Positions 24,841 to 38,445 are shown, counted from the stretch's first letter. The stretch is DNA of 64,000 nucleotides from Acanthaster planci (GCF_001949145.1 NW_019091410.1:934658-998657); one strand, 5' to 3'. Made by a program: numbers and translations. Notes: generated from the sequence alone by a model not told the origin.

Positions 24841-27800
24841 AGGTAATTACAAAGGTGATTTGTAGGACCCTACTGAGACTAGGCCAAGTTACAGGAATGG
24901 AATTAGGGCAAGCACTAGTACCATTACACGAGCCCGTTTCACGTTGACTCATCCCATCCATTTCCTATGCAAATGGAAATAAAAGCCTCCTTACAAGCAA
25001 GACTGTAGTTTTGCGCCATTTTTGGCCAAAAAAAAAATCAACACAACAGGACCCTTTTCACAGTGTCGTGTCATATAAGAATTCCCTTTCATTCTCGAAC
25101 AAGAACTCCAAATTCTACAACATTCAGGTCACACAAAGCACACTGATATAATAGTACAGTGTATGTCATCTTCATTAGCATTCATATGCTGTTCAATGAT
25201 GCATAATACTCATAAATATGGGCAAGTGCCATTATTTCCAAGCAATGAGTTCTCTGGCTGACGAGCTATGAACATAATGTCCAGCACAGACTTCATTTTT
25301 TCACTCCATTCAAGCTGCATCTAATCCGATAAACACCCTGTTTTCTTAATACCCAATACTTTCAACAGTCTTCCACTTTCCATGAATACTTCTATGATTA
25401 AATTAGGCCAAATATTGGATTTCTCCAAAGTCCATTTACAGGGCCAAATCTAATCAGTGAAAAAGCAAGCAGATTTACCCGAGTGCTCATTCAATTTTAT
25501 GAAATATGGAAAACACAATTTCTCGGAATGTGCTTTTTTTCTCTCAGGGGTATGGATTTTTGAGTGTTATTCAATTATGTCAATGAGTGACCAAGTAAAC
25601 TTGATTATCATGAGACACTAAAGTGGGGTTATATACATGTACACCTCCAGAGTGGCATTTAAGGACAGTCAACCATATAGAAATCATCACGCCTCATGCA
25701 GAAATTTTATCACAAATATTTTAACAAATGTTACTAAGACATCTACTCCATCAAATTAGTCAATCTAAATTGATTTATTTTTTTTTAATCGACAACTCGT
25801 CTCTTCTGGTGTTTGCTCCAAAGGCACTTTGAGTTCAGGGAGGGAAGATACAATGGTGGCCGACTTTTTGGCCGGAGGGAATCATTTTCTGGAAGATATT
25901 CCGTGGTTCGGGTTTTGTGTATGCTAAATCTACTGTTGATATTAACTCATTGTGGAAAACCAGAGTCGCAAATACGGTCTTTCACTTCTTCTCGTGCCAC
26001 AATACACAGCAGATTTGTGTCAGTCGGAGAATCGGCCATTATCCCGACGTTATGCACGGGGATTTTCATCTCGAAAAAGTGCATAATGGCTGTGAGTCTT
26101 GCAGTCAGCAGAAGAATGAGCAGTTCGTTGGCAGGCAACGGAGGTCAAGGCAAATACACGTCTCTCTTCTTTGGCGAACTGTTGGAACTCTTTCTCTGTG
26201 CTTCACTGGTAGAAGAAACCGGATTTGTTCAAATTTCCCCCTACTCACTGAGCACAGACTGTGGCCCAGACCACTTTGTATACACATGCACACTAGTCAT
26301 AATATCCGATCGTCAAAAGATTGTTATTCTGGTTTCCTTTTTTTCAAATTTGTCAACTGGCTACTTCGTTTTGTTTGACTAATCCCTACATGGTACCACG
26401 CAGGTTTCAACAAATGGAAACATCGCATTATTGAAAACAACTTGACCACATAACAGGAACCCAAACTGCTGTATGTTCAACTTGATCAACTCTCAAACTT
26501 GTATTTTGTGTGTGTGTGCTTGCTGATCCTTTGATGCTGCAGAGTTAACCACATGGGGCCTTGTTTAACGTTCACACTGTTTCAAATATAATTTGAATTT
26601 GAAAGCTCAAAAAAATGACACCAGTGTTTGATTTGTTTGTTAAGAAAAAAAGCATTTGTTGGAAGTTCATAGTTAGAGATATGTGGCTTGTTTTGTTTAA
26701 CAGAGAAATGTGTAAGAGTACATTACTTGGATGACTTTCTCCCCACATTTTTGTTTCCCCTTGGAATGGAGTGCTGGAAACAAAACCTAACCAGAAAACA
26801 GTACAAGATTTGTTAAAGAGTTTCTGCTCCTGCTTCTTACCGTTAAGTAGCTACTGTTTAAGCCTCATTCTGTTTGCAATTTTGGTGGAACCGACGCCCC
26901 CTTGTGATTCCCGCCCCATGAGATCTGTTTAGGTTTCACGCCCCTTTCTGGCAATTTCAACATCAGTGCTTGGAGGGTGGTACCCCAATTGGCACCGGTC
27001 GGGCCCCCCCGCAGGGACAACGAACCTCAGAAAAATCCCTGCCTGAGTCAACCAAAGTCAGACTGCCAAGTACATGTAGCTACGAAGCATCTGTTCCAGC
27101 AAACCAGGGAACCTGTGAAACTCCCCCGACCATGAAATTCATATGTTTGCTGTGCAAACAATTGTCGCAGAAGTGCAAATACACCGAGCCATCTTTGGAA
27201 TGCCGCATGGAAGTGGAACCAAACCGATTAGGCTGTGCGGGAGTGAAAACCAAACAATTAAAAAACTTCAGGAGTTCGTCCTCAGTTCTGTGGGGGTATT
27301 AATTCTTCTTGGAGTGAATGGCATTTGTTTTCAGACATGATTCACTAAAAAAGTGCTCAAAACTCACTCGCAGCTTTTTTTTTTGGAGAATTGGAGAGGA
27401 AATTGTCCAAATGATCTGGTTCAAAAAATGATGGTGAATTTCTAAAATTGTAAGAGCTATACATGTAGATTAGATAATATGATTTGGCTGGCGGTCAATG
27501 GATCTGAGGATATTCTAAAAGTTAGCCTTATCACATCTAAACTGGCCTTCCTCATCATTATAGTTATTATATTTAGGAAGGAAAGGGCAGAGCTATTAAG
27601 AATCCCACGAGATGGAAAGATCCATCATCTTCTGACCTTAAACTGTAGATGTTTTGAGTGGTATGAAGTATAATTTGTTCCATGAGGAAGGGAAGATGAA
27701 AATTTCCTGCTAATTTTTTCAAAGGGAAACAGCAAAACAAAAATGTGACGGCGCTTGTATAATTATGACTGCATTAGAAGTTGAATAAGAATAGCATCAA

Positions 27801-29763
27801 CAAATTTCCCAACTATACCTAAACATTGAATCTCTGAACTGACACCTGCCAGGCTCAGGACTTTTGCCAAGGGGGAATGGATTCTTCTTCACCAAAGAAG
27901 TCAAGGATGAATCCAGAGTCGTCGGGGGTTTGGAGGGAGGGAGGAGTATTTTTTTGTAGGGGGGGGCAAAAATTGGGGGTTTCTTGATGTAACCTTGCAC
28001 AACATTTCTCAAGGGTGAGACTCAATTCTAGGGTTCTTTACACGCCTTGGTGGGGATATAAATGACACTGTCTCGTAAAATTGCATTCTGTGCCATAAAA
28101 ACAGGTATTAAAAAATTGCTGGGGGACATATATCATACCCCTTGAATCTGCCAATGTAAAGTAGCAACTACTGGTTTCTGGTTTAGAATGTTAACATGAC
28201 ACTGTTTTTGATGAGCAGCAACCTGACTAGATTGCAATTTCTTTCAGACATTTGAGCCTAATGTGTGCTTGCTTTAACAGCAGGGCGGGTCGGGACCCCT
28301 TGATTCCCCGACTTTGCTTCTGAAGACGGGACTCAATGTCTTGAAATGAAATTTTTGCCTTTAGAATATGGTTCATGCTGCACATGCGGATCCAAGGTGC
28401 TGAAAGGCTGCCAATCCGGTAATGGGAAAAAATGATGGAGGACTCCGATCTAGCTCTCTCTCAAACAAAATTTCAAACCCTAATCCCCCTTTCGCTCATC
28501 TCCGAGGTGTGATGACATTCGCATCTTGTGTGATCTCCGTCATCTGTCTTTGCCCAAGGACCTGGAAGGGTAAATATGGGGCCTCTCGAGGCTTTCCTGG
28601 GGTAATTTCTCAGGCAGGCAAACCCCAGAGGCAGCCATGTGCGGCCTCTTCAAAGAAGGGCTTGCTATATTACAGCTAAGGCACAGCTAAGGTCCTGTAG
28701 TCTAGGAGGTCAGACTGTTTGGGCAATACAACTGCTCCCAACCCACAGGCAGTGATATCTCATATCTTTGGGCTCCTTCGGGCTCTGGTGTTTCAGACAC
28801 ACGGGAAATCCACACAGCTATATGAATCTGGCAAGTTCAGGTGTCAAATTTCAGCCAATGGAAGATTGTTTTGCTCATTCAGAGGTTGACACACCTACTG
28901 AAGTATTAACAGGATAGGTAGCACGCTTACAAGTAGGCTGTACGCAATCTATGCTCTTTCTGCAAACAGGGACTATGCTTGCCAACATGCACGGATCCCT
29001 GAAGATGAAGTGCACGCAGAATATAGGAAACCTGTGCCGATTTGCCATACCATCTTTAATAGCAATACCTGAAATTTTTTTGTCCAGTTAGGCTAATCCC
29101 ACTCATCCTATTATCTACCCCGAGCTGAAGTACATGTACACCCCCGACCGGCGAATGCAAGCGGGTTCTTGCACGTGTTCTGTATGTACGCAGACAATAC
29201 ACGCTGACATAAATTAGTTACGCGTACTCAGCGTGCTCCGCGTCAAACGCGCATATACTTGCACGCCTTAAGGCACGCCTATGTGGTGAGTACCAATTAA
29301 AAAAAAAAAAACACAGCCTCTTTTGTTCCGCTCGGAGCAGATTGGGCTTACTGTGCACGATTTCATATATCGAATGTCCCACAACTAACAGGCATTTTAC
29401 CCAAGAAGCAATGAGTGGATTTTCAGCACTTTTCATTCAACTATTGGGCATCTGGATAGAGATTACCCACGAGAGATTTTACACTTCTAGTCTGTTTGAT
29501 GAATTTGTGATCCAAGAAGACATCCAGAAAGAATTACATACATGTAAGGGAGAAAAAAGGGGACTTTTCCTTGACCTCTTCCCCTGATGGCGGAAGAGAG
29601 GGGGAGGGGTGGATAGTTCCTGCCCACTTTTGGTAGGTGTTTTAAATGGGGAGGGCCTAATGGGTCAGTCTATTGATTGTTGATACCCGACAGTCTCACT
29701 AATTGCCCCTCCCTCTATGGAAATCGTTCCGATGCCACTGGGAAAGTAGACATTTCTCTTTTC

Positions 29764-30100
29764 ACTTTTTGACGCTGAATCCTGTGATTGACGTGTGCAA
29801 TGACATTAGGGTAATTCCAGAAATTAGGGGTCACAAAGTGTGGCATTTTTGTGCCCCTGTTACATCTGACCTTTGTTATTTGACATGGAAATATCACCGG
29901 AATTGATTTCAAATTATTACTATTTGTTTGGCAGGTAATTTGCATTAATTCACCACTCTTGGAAATTAGAAAATGTAATCCGAACTTACAAAATCATATG
30001 TCAGATGTGACAGGGACACGAAAAAAAAAAGGACCCCTAACTCCTGGAATTACCCTAATATCATTGCACACGTCAATTACAAGATTCAGCATCAAGAAGT
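29764..30100. mobile_element. 337-bp foldback element with ~100-bp arms
   Basis: Arms 29764-29870 and 30000-30100 are inverted repeats. Exact shared blocks include ATTGACGTGTGCAATGA, ATTAGGGTAATTCCAG and ACATCTGAC, about 85% identity where alignable. Most differences are transitions, consistent with decay of an old insertion. The 130-bp spacer has no coding capacity. A member of a foldback/MITE family. Confidence 0.8.
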
Positions 30101-30847
30101 TAAGTGCATTCTCTCTGGAATCACATTTCAAAATCAGCTCCAAATACATTTCTCTTGTAACAACTCGCGTGTCAAATCCCTGACTAAAAATGTTTTGGGG
30201 AAACCATGTACACATGTCTTGGGTTTATTCTCATTTGGCTTTTCTGGAGTACTGCCAGTTAATTAGTTCCTGCGGTGCCTCCTTGTTTGTGAAAACTGAG
30301 TGACATGGCTTAGCTCTCTTTCAAAGTGCACTAACTGAGTGTAGGAAATGATAACAAGATGGTGCTGGGTACCAACATGTTTCTCCTGCGTTTGGTGCTA
30401 ATTCAAGCGGTCAGCAGCTACTGTACTATTTCCTTCTCAAAACAAGAAGTTAAATTTGAAAAGTTCAGTCTAGCTCCTCCATGCACACAGCACCTGAAAT
30501 CCATCATGCCATGGGGCAACCCACAAATGCCATCTCCAACCCCCCCCCCCCGAAAGAGAGCCTTTTTAAATGATGGAAGGCGATTTTTGGTGGAGGGTGT
30601 CTAGTCTATTTCCCTTCCTTTCAAAGGCATGTAAAACCCTCTAAGAGCAACATGTAGGTCCACTTTGCGAGGATGCATCCTCAGTATCCTTCGCAAGCCT
30701 CTGATTGCCTCCCGGTCGAAAATGGATACCACCTCAGTTTTCCAAAATATTCCATGATTTCTTCACAATCTACCGCATGTGTGTTTGCCGTATACAGCCT
30801 GAAACCTCCAAAATCCCCCCCCCAAAAAACAAAAAAAAAACCACTTG

Positions 30848-30872
30848 GAAGATTGATGAGGGTTAGGGTTCT
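30848..30872 (+). repeat. Dispersed ~70-bp repeat, 3' fragment
   Basis: Contains TGGAAGATTGATGAGGGTTA followed by GGGTT, matching the right-hand end of the copies at 16611-16680 and 38374-38445. Confidence 0.4.
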
Positions 30873-32506
30873 AATAATCATTGAGGCTCAACCTGTAATT
30901 TATTTTAATCAGGCCTAAGTCTTAGAGAGTCTATGAAGACGTTGGAACGATGATGTCACACCATCATGTCAATACAACTTCTAGGACATGTTTTTCCAAA
31001 AGAAATACTTTTTTGTGTGGATTCCCTGGAGGGATTTATTTATCAGTTGTGATGCAATGTTCCTGACAGCTGATGGCTTATGAGTTTCCTCCCTTGGGGT
31101 GTTATTCATACGGAGGGATTCTGCAAACCTGTTTCAAATGCCACCTCATGGAAGTCGGATTAATGCCAGCCGCTGTGATATACACGCATTCTGGCGCCTA
31201 AAAATCACAGTAACTTTTTTTTCCCACAAGCAATGTAATAAAAGTTTCCTTTGGTTTAGACTGACCTTGACAAACTGGGATTAGACTGACGTGATCGAGT
31301 GTTTACAACATGTTCATGTTGTTAACTTCAATATACAAATAAAAATAGCACGGTTCCTCTTTTTTGGAAGCGTGTCAGACTCAAATGTGGGATTCATTAA
31401 TACAGGGTGACAATCTCATAAATGTTCTGACAAGTAGGGAAACATTCTCAGATGTTTTAGAGTGGAAAAAAAAATTACATCAACCGCAGGGAGATAAACA
31501 GAAGAACTAGAGACATTTGCAGTCATCTGTCATTACCGACCGTCGCTAAGTTAGTGACAGTCGATGGAGCTTCCCCCCAACTCTTTGGCCCATGTTCAAT
31601 CATGACACAAACTAGGTCAGTGGCCCAATTTTTGGACCAAATACAACTGCTAAATGAGTTACAAGAACTAAATCAGGAAAAGGCTGGGGATTTGGTCTTG
31701 AATGTATTCATCGTTTGCCTGAGACAAACAACTCAAACAGAAACTGACATTCTGTTTAATTTCAATCCCTTAAAGCTGGTGTGACAGGGACACCCAACTA
31801 CCTCACAAAAAAGTCACAGGAGCGATTTCCGATATCGCCACACAAAAATTGTTTCCAAAAAGGAGGGATTGAAAAAAGGAATTACATCGGCAAGTTCAAG
31901 GTCAGGATCGACTTTTGCTGGTGTGCCTCTTGTGTGCGCCACCCTGCTGGGATGGAACTGTCGCGGGCCGAGCAAGGTACACACCCTCCCGCAAAACAGA
32001 CCCAGTTGGGGGGGTTGGCCTGGATTATCCCAGAGTTGCGAAATTTGGGTTTTGGGGATGTCAAATGTACAGGTTGGGGCCACTGTCTGCAGCTGTCAGC
32101 GCTGGTCAATCCTTAATACTGCAAGGGCATTTTACACCTGAGTGAACTTGTTTAACCACAAGTTTTTACACACTGGAGTGTTTCAGAGTTGTTTTTACAA
32201 CACCTGTCATTAAATTTGTGTACACTAAAAAAAATTTTAACAGCAGGCTACAAACCAGGACTTCATTTTCTGCTTTGTGGGTTTTCTTGAAAGGTTTGTG
32301 CTGGCATTACCTTTTGATGCAGGTTCAAATGCTGGAAGGGATCAATGATGCATTTGAGAGTTTACCTGGGGGGAGGGGGCTTATAGATTCTTACCCACAG
32401 CCTCATAATTTACAAAAACTGTGACTTACAAGGGTCACCAAGCATCCTTGGGAACAATGAGCATGGAATTCATAGGAAACAATTCAGGATGACATGGCAC
32501 ATCTTA

Positions 32507-32905
<399 letters not shown>

Positions 32906-32964
32906 TTAGCACCGGTACATGCTCAGGTGCATTTATCCCTCTATGAAGGTAAATGTACTACGGG

Positions 32965-33086
32965 CTTGTGCACATTCTGCTGAAATTGATTTGGGCATAT
33001 TCAGTCGAAAATTGATTTGTGCACATTCGTTCGAAAATTGTTTGTGCACATTCAGCTTAAAATTGACTTGTGCACATTTAGTTACC
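32965..33086 (+). repeat. 25/26-bp minisatellite, about 4.7 units
   Basis: Diverged units start at 32966, 32991, 33017, 33042 and 33068, with consensus TTGTGCACATTCAGTCGAAA plus ATTGAT. The array ends about 95 bp from the acceptor of netrin exon 2 in intron 1. Confidence 0.85.
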
Positions 33087-35266
33087 ATACAGCACAGCTA
33101 TTCTCCTGAGACTAGATCCAGAGCCTTAACCTGAACAGTCCCCGATTTCAACAAAATTCTTCATACACTTGAGGAGAAAAGGTGTAGCATATGAAGTCAG
33201 TCATTCGTTTTTAGAACTTTATGAATGACATAAGATTTCACAACAGACAAAGGGCTTAATAGAGGTTTTTAAGTGCATTCACCTTTTTCAAAAACCTCTT
33301 TAAAAAGGACCTGTGAGGACATCAAGTTTATTTTTGGCAAAACTGACAGCAATGCAGTTACTGAAATAAAAATCACACGCTGGCAATTTTTATTGGAACA
33401 AATGAATTCATGCAATGTTTGATTTGTCCAACTGGGCCAGGGGCGTGAAAAGACATGACTGGCTGCGGCTTGTGGTGAGCTGTAATGGGAACGGGAAATC
33501 ATCACCGTATGATATTCTCAGAAAGAGAAAGGGCTCAATGTGAATTCTGTCCAGGAAGAGGTGAGTCACTCTTTCTTATAAAATGGCAGACCAATGGTAC
33601 TCATAAAAGGCACTCCTAGGGCTGTATTTTAGACCTTTCAAAGTAGGCCTACATGTTTATTTGTACTTTACGAGTCTACAAAATATGCGACTTGTATCTG
33701 ACAAAATAAGTAATAAGGCCAGTTTTACAGCAATCTTATATTTCTCGAAGTACTTAGTCAGCGCACCCTTGGCACACCACCTTGCTCTGTAAAATTGCTG
33801 GGTAATTTTTGCCCAAGGTTGGGTACCAGGTAAATGGCATAATAGTTGGGCAAAGAAATTTACCCAATGGCGTTGGTTCTCTCCTAGAATATGAGCAAAC
33901 TTGTCTCATTGTACCTAACAGTTGTTGACAATGTTATTTGTACTACCACCGTTTTTACACAGCGCTTTGATCTTTTCGCACAACAGTTATAAACAATTCA
34001 CCTGCCACCTAACAATGGGCAAAAACTTGTCCAGCATTACAGTGTAAACTTCAGAGTGCCTGAAAACTCAAGACCGAAACACAGATGTGCTATTTTGACG
34101 GTATGCTAAAAAGAAACAAAGTTTTTTATAAAAGGCAGGTAGCTTCACACACTTGATGCATTGTACCTTTTCCAAACAAAATTGGATTTTTTTTCCCCAA
34201 ACAAAACTACGAGTAAAAAAGTAAAGGGCAAACATTTAAATTGTGCAACACAACGTCTTGAAACAGTTGAGGGGCACTACCCTCTCAAGCATCCCATGAT
34301 TTTGATGTGTGCAACGAGATGAAATCAGCTTACTCCCAAAATCCAGCACTTTTTTTAAAAGGATTTTCATGATGGCAAAGCCCCCCGATTAGTAAAGGAT
34401 TATGACACTTTTATTCTCTTATGCGTCAGCCTTGTTTGCGCTGAGTGCCACTAATCCGGATGGGACGGCATTGCAAGAGATGGGCAGTTGGTGGATGAAG
34501 GAGCAGGAATTCAAATGCACTCCTGGGAATAAACTTGCAGAGAGAGTTCCCTCAGAGCTTGAGAGCCGGCCAAATGTCTCTCAAGCATGGGGATAAGACA
34601 ACAATAAAACCGGGCAATCTCAATACGACAAGCCTTTCAACTGCATTCATAAAAGGGAGCCCTTGTGCTTCTTTGTGGTCCAGCATAATTCCGAAAAAAA
34701 AAAAGTGTTTCAGACTGTAACAATGTCTGAGGCGGGCCGAAAAAGGAAACCAACTCCGCTGCACTTTTTAGCGGTGGCAGCAGGGCCGGGAGGGGATTAG
34801 GCGGCAGGAGAGTCAAGTTACCGTCGCCTTGAGGTATCTTCATTTCTCCCCTATTGAAGGGAGATGGGATTTAGACGGAGGGAGTCTGCCGTTTCATTCC
34901 CGAGAATGAAAAAAGTTCCCTGACACTTTCCATGGCATCTAGGGGTCTTACAAGGTTGAGTTTGTGCTCCTAGATGGGTGTTGCCATGTTTTGACAGAGT
35001 TTGGGGGCATATTTTCATATGCAAGTCCTTTTTAGGGGTGCTGTTTTGGAGATCTCTCTTCAAACTTTGGTTTTTGCATAGATGTCTGAGGGTCACTAAA
35101 GGACACGTGATAAGTGCGAATGACGGGCAGCAGCAGCATGTCACTCTATTTAAGTGCTGCATAATGGGGGATTTTAAGAGGTTGCATCTTCACGGTTGCA
35201 GTCAACATGTTTTCTTTCAGAAGTCTATGTACTCACTTGTTTTTTCTTAATCCTTTCTTTGAACTA

Positions 35267-35281
35267 AGATTCAAACCCAGC
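35267..35281 (-). repeat. Isolated B-box-like SINE remnant
   Basis: The minus strand reads GCTGGGTTTGAATCT, a tRNA B-box-like motif without a surrounding tRNA. Probably a small SINE fragment. Confidence 0.25.
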
Positions 35282-35687
35282 AGATCTTGAGACCGAAAAG
35301 ATACATGTAGCTTTTTTTAAAAGCATTTTTATCTATTCAGTTTATTAAATAATAAACTTAATAAACTAAATAACTTTATTTTCAAAACTGAAGGCAAATA
35401 CAATTTTCTTTAAAAAAAGCATTACGAGAATGAGAAATGAAGATCTACACCTACCCAAGATATACTTCAGTCGCAGCCCAACAAAAATCCCCAATTAAAG
35501 GTCACTATGGATGCATATTTACAACTTGGCAAACTACTGGTAATGGTTGTCTCATTCATGAGTCACACTGTGATTCAGCTTCATGGAAAATTCATGACGG
35601 GGCAACTTTTCAGAACTTGGAAGTGGGTCCACTGTATTCATGGGCCACTACTGTTGTTTGGACTTAATTTAATTGAGTACGTGTCAG

Positions 35688-35696
35688 TGGGTGGTC
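35688..35696 (+). promoter_or_regulatory. Exact Gli-consensus motif TGGGTGGTC
   Basis: The nonamer TGGGTGGTC is the consensus binding site of Gli/Ci transcription factors and lies in netrin intron 1. Hedgehog signalling controls netrin-1 in the vertebrate floor plate, so the motif is plausible but unproven. About 0.2 exact matches would be expected by chance in this window. Confidence 0.25.
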
Positions 35697-37242
35697 GAGG
35701 GGGGGATGGTCTTATGTAATTTGTTCTCCAGACCAGTTTGAAGGGGGTACTTATTGATGCGAGCGGGTGCCTCCTTTATCTTGCAGGTGGTGCGGACCAC
35801 TTCGGCAGATGGCTCCGCAAACAGTTTGTGGATGTGATGGCCTGCGTTCTTTGTCAAGCCACTCAAGTGTAGGGCCCCGCGAATTCCTGGGAAGTTTCTG
35901 GGAGAGGTATAGATCTGGGAGAAAGTTGCCTCCCCTCTTCAAACTCGCATCTCTCGGCAAACAACGGGATGGGAGGAAGGTATTTGCCATTGCCGATGCG
36001 GTGGGAAAACAATCGGCCGCTCAGGTGTTTCGGGGGAAAAAAAGAAGAGGATTTATGAAACGATGTTCCTTTCCTCCCCCCCCCCATCGTATTGTGACCG
36101 GGGTTGAGGGTGCATCAAAGGAGGGCATGATGTGGGACTCAATACTGCAGCCAATAATTGGCAGGTGCGGTATTTGAGTGTTTGGTGTGAAGTCCACTCA
36201 GTGGGTAATGGAGGCCACTGTTCCTCTTCATACGCACACCGCAAACCTGCTTCTGTACAAACACTCTGGTGGATGTATCGAAGTTTGCGTCTTGGCAAAT
36301 TCTAGGTATATCATGCCTGCATCGGATGAATTCTCTTCTCCAATGCCATTTATCTTCTACTTAAAATTGTAGGGTTTCTTGTATGTTCTTTCAAAATGAT
36401 GAAGCCAAAATCCAAGGGGCAGATTGCAATGGGGAGGGGTCATGGCTCCCGCAAAGGAGCAAGAAACACGAGTATTAGGAACAATAATGAAAGAAGGCTA
36501 CCGAGTTCCAATTCCAAACCCCCCCCCATTGGTTCTGGATATGTTCTTGATTGGGGCTTTGGAAAAACCTTCATTCAACGTCCCTTCCCAACTTACATCT
36601 ACACCAAATGGGGGATGGGGGAAGAGGATGGGATATATCGGGAAAAAAGACATGACAAAACAAATATCCTCAGGTGCACTGGCTGTTTCGGCTAACAGGA
36701 TGTAAGGGAATTACCTTAACATTGTTATAAAAAAATGTGTGTCTTGGCATCAGCTACTGAGGAATTAAATTTCACAGGCCTGCACAACTAGATATATTTA
36801 CAAGTTCAATAACAACGTGGGTGCTATCACAATGTAAATCCCTCACATATGGGATGCACATTACAGTAGCATAACCCCTGACTGTGTGGTCTGCTCAAGA
36901 TGTGGCTATCATGGTGGCACTAGGCAAAGACTGCTAAACATGAGCCAACAGTGACAAATTGTATCCAGGAGCCAGCATATGAAGACATTACAAGGGAAAA
37001 TCCACCCAAAAGTGTCAGTCAGCTGCAAGTCGGGCGCATAAGCTGACAACATCAATATTTGATGTCATCCGATCAGTGTTTTCTCTGAGGGCGTGATAGG
37101 GTAACATTACCCGATCCAATGCGCAGGCACTTTTTTATGTTATCTGAAACCTGGATAACCCTGGGATAATGTTTCATGTTTTTATGTCATTGACATTTTT
37201 ATTAGTGAAAGGAAATTTAACTCTAAGCAGGGCAGGAGTTTC

Positions 37243-37857
37243 ATGGAAGTATTGGAGGCAATAAGCTGTTTGCGATTTAAAATTTGAACGAAATCTGGTA
37301 CACTGAGCAAAACAATTCGAACTCCCCAGACTAAATACACTGTTGCTATACCTCATGATTCAAGGCAAGCTTTTGCATAGCGACCAGCATCTGTGGAATC
37401 CTTTGTAACCTCCTTATCCGTTGAAAACAGTGTATTAGTGCAATGAGCATTTTATGTAACCAAGCAAAAGCTTGCCCCAAATCACGAGGACCGTTTTCCG
37501 ATACTCAACTTCGGCTTCGTTTCAGGCTTCAACTGTTTTTTGACTAGCTGTCTTTGAAGCTGTAAGCACAGTAATAAGTCTAATAGTGCCACAAAACATC
37601 AAACAAGATGCATGAGAGCCAAAAATTACAGTAATCCAATTTAATTTAAACGCTTCAGGCCCACAATTGGGGACTGGTTTTGGGAACGAAGCCCGAGACA
37701 GAGACGAAGTTGAGTATTGGAAAACGGCCAAGGTATAGCAACAGCGTCTTTAGTATGGAAATTCAAATGTTTATATTCATGTGAATTTAAAGAATTCCGT
37801 GTACCAGATTTCATTCAAGTTTAAATTGCAAAGGGCTTTAATGCCTTGATGTTCCTG
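37243..37857. mobile_element. 615-bp foldback element with ~150-bp arms, interrupted by a nested MITE
   Basis: Left-arm blocks GAAATCTGGTACAC, CTGTTGCTATACC and CCGTTTTCCGATACTCAAC reappear inverted in the right arm in the same order: TGTACCAGATTTC near 37799-37812, GGTATAGCAACAG near 37732-37744 and GTTGAGTATTGGAAAACGG near 37710-37728. The left arm is split by a 139-bp insertion at 37351-37489 that the right arm lacks. There is no coding capacity. Outer boundaries are approximate. Confidence 0.75.
37351..37489. mobile_element. Nested 139-bp MITE with 26-bp terminal inverted repeats
   Basis: The ends 37351-37376 and 37464-37489 are inverted repeats with four mismatches in 26 (CCTCATGATT... 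and CCTCGTGATT..., both ending GGCAAGCTTTTGC). It interrupts the left arm of the surrounding foldback element between CTATA and CCGTTTTCC. The uninterrupted right arm supplies the empty-site sequence. The target duplication is unclear. Confidence 0.8.
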
Positions 37858-38373
37858 ATCTTTGCCTTGATGCCCAATGAGATGTTCCCGTGGACAAGTT
37901 GATTTTTCTAAAGCGAGTGCCCTTTGCAAAAGAGAAATTACCTTGCTCCTTCAAGAACACAGTTCCTACACTGCATCAGGAGACTTTAAACTTGTACAGC
38001 TACACAAGGAATTCCAAAAATCAAAGCCTGCAAATGTGACGATAGCGAGTAAAAATGTTTCAAGTAACAGACGTAAAGTGTTTATTCAAGCTATTAAAAG
38101 TGGCCTTTTTAATGTGAACCGATTTAATAATGGCCTGTTTTACTATCTCTGATTCCAAAATGAAGTTTTGCTTCACAGGTAATAAAAACAGTACTATATT
38201 CAGTGTTAACATTTTACAAATTATTTTTCCTGGTTCTGTTGTTGGAGAAGTATGGAAGTTTTTGCAAGGAAAATTAAAATTGTATGGAACCAATCACACG
38301 AAGTGACTTTTAGATGTAACAGAACAATGGCACATATGGAATGAGAAATATGCACAAATCCATTTCCTTATCA

Positions 38374-38445
38374 ATAACCCTAACTCCCTGGGGTATATGA
38401 AAAATTATATTGAAATTGGAAGATTGAGGACAGTTAGGGTTAGGA
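38374..38445 (+). repeat. Dispersed ~70-bp repeat, copy B
   Basis: AACCCTAACTCCCTGGGGTA, then TATTGAAATTGGAAGATTGA and CAGTTAGGGTTAGG, collinear with the copy at 16611-16680. CCTAACT and AGTTAGG form short inverted ends. Confidence 0.65.

Noticed and set aside
35767-36177. 136-codon plus-strand frame with non-ATG start
   Set aside because: Low-complexity stretches, no domain and no paired splice signals; consistent with chance in a GC-richer patch.
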